Below are positions 6,497 to 6,550 of a stretch of 6,550 bases of DNA, one piece after another. Under the pieces are notes generated by a model. That model did not search any database. It saw only the letters and a list, made by a program, of their open reading frames with translations, and was not told where the DNA came from. The stretch is from positions 1 to 6,550 of the forward strand of contig CAMTOT010000170.1 of NCBI GenBank assembly GCA_947074165.1, written 5' to 3'. Position numbers and translations under genes: made by a program. The first letter of the stretch is position 1. Each line of letters starts with the position of its first letter. This stretch comes from an uncultured Bacteroidales bacterium (GTDB lineage: Bacteria > Bacteroidota > Bacteroidia > Bacteroidales > JAUNSR01).

Positions 6497-6497
6497 T

Positions 6498-6550
6498 AGA
6501 TCGGAAGAGCGTCGTGTAGGGAAAGAGTGTACGTCCTGGTGTAGATCTCG
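6498..6550 (+). other. Illumina TruSeq i5-side adapter with sample index (artefact)
   Basis: This is not genomic DNA. Bases 6498-6530 match the reverse complement of the TruSeq read-1 adapter, starting AGATCGGAAGAGCGTC. Bases 6531-6538 (ACGTCCTG) are an 8-nt index, and 6539-6550 (GTGTAGATCTCG) begin the P5 flow-cell sequence. Read on the other strand the index is CAGGACGT, which from memory is TruSeq HT index D507. The first A (6498) could also be the A-tail of the insert. Confidence 0.98.

Noticed and set aside
47..6497. tRNA, rRNA, CRISPR array or a known riboswitch
   Set aside because: Almost all of the insert is accounted for by five protein genes, and the four gaps (96, 111, 70 and 229 nt) show no cloverleaf, repeat-spacer pattern or riboswitch core that I can recognise.
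6428..6499. Small plus-strand ORF (ATG at 6428, 23 codons, MNLRLPISATADSEV...)
   Set aside because: It runs through the GC-rich hairpin, its stop codon (6497-6499) is formed partly by adapter bases, and other frames across the element are open too. It looks like a by-product of a structured repeat, not a gene.
1..6550. Mobile element or phage boundaries suggested by the odd sequence at both ends
   Set aside because: Both ends are fully explained by Illumina adapters and indexes. No transposase, integrase, terminal inverted repeat or target duplication is present.

Overview
The window looks like a short chromosomal contig from a member of the Bacteroidota, most likely Bacteroidales. Three lines of evidence support this. 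Every gene start lacks a Shine-Dalgarno sequence and is preceded by A/T-rich DNA. An exact TAnnTTTG box (the -7 element of Bacteroidetes promoters) lies upstream of four of the five genes. The proteins also have the flavour of that phylum: the short CstA form, the IspD HDGVRP variant and the Prs N-terminus. The genes are ordinary housekeeping and metabolic genes. I see no defence system, mobile element, CRISPR array, tRNA or rRNA.

Layout: all five genes are on the minus strand, so transcription runs right to left. From the right these are cstA (4844-6268, substrate transporter of the carbon starvation family), ispD (4105-4773, third step of the MEP isoprenoid pathway), recG (2012-4105, branch-migrating DNA helicase), a cytoplasmic GH13 glycosidase (212-1900) and the first 23 codons of prs (47-115, PRPP synthetase), cut off by the contig end. 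ispD and recG overlap by one base (TGATG) and form a tight operon. A strong hairpin with a U-tract (1952-1992) ends that operon, and a candidate promoter for the glycosidase sits inside the same bases. cstA and prs each have their own candidate promoter.

The two ends are not biological. Bases 1-46 and 6498-6550 are Illumina TruSeq dual-index adapter sequence, including both 8-nt sample indexes. The real insert is about 47-6497. Just inside the right adapter lies a GC-rich element of about 105 nt made of two inverted repeats (6392-6496), cut by the contig end. It is the only part of the window I cannot explain and the best candidate for something undescribed, probably a dispersed intergenic repeat or a structured RNA.
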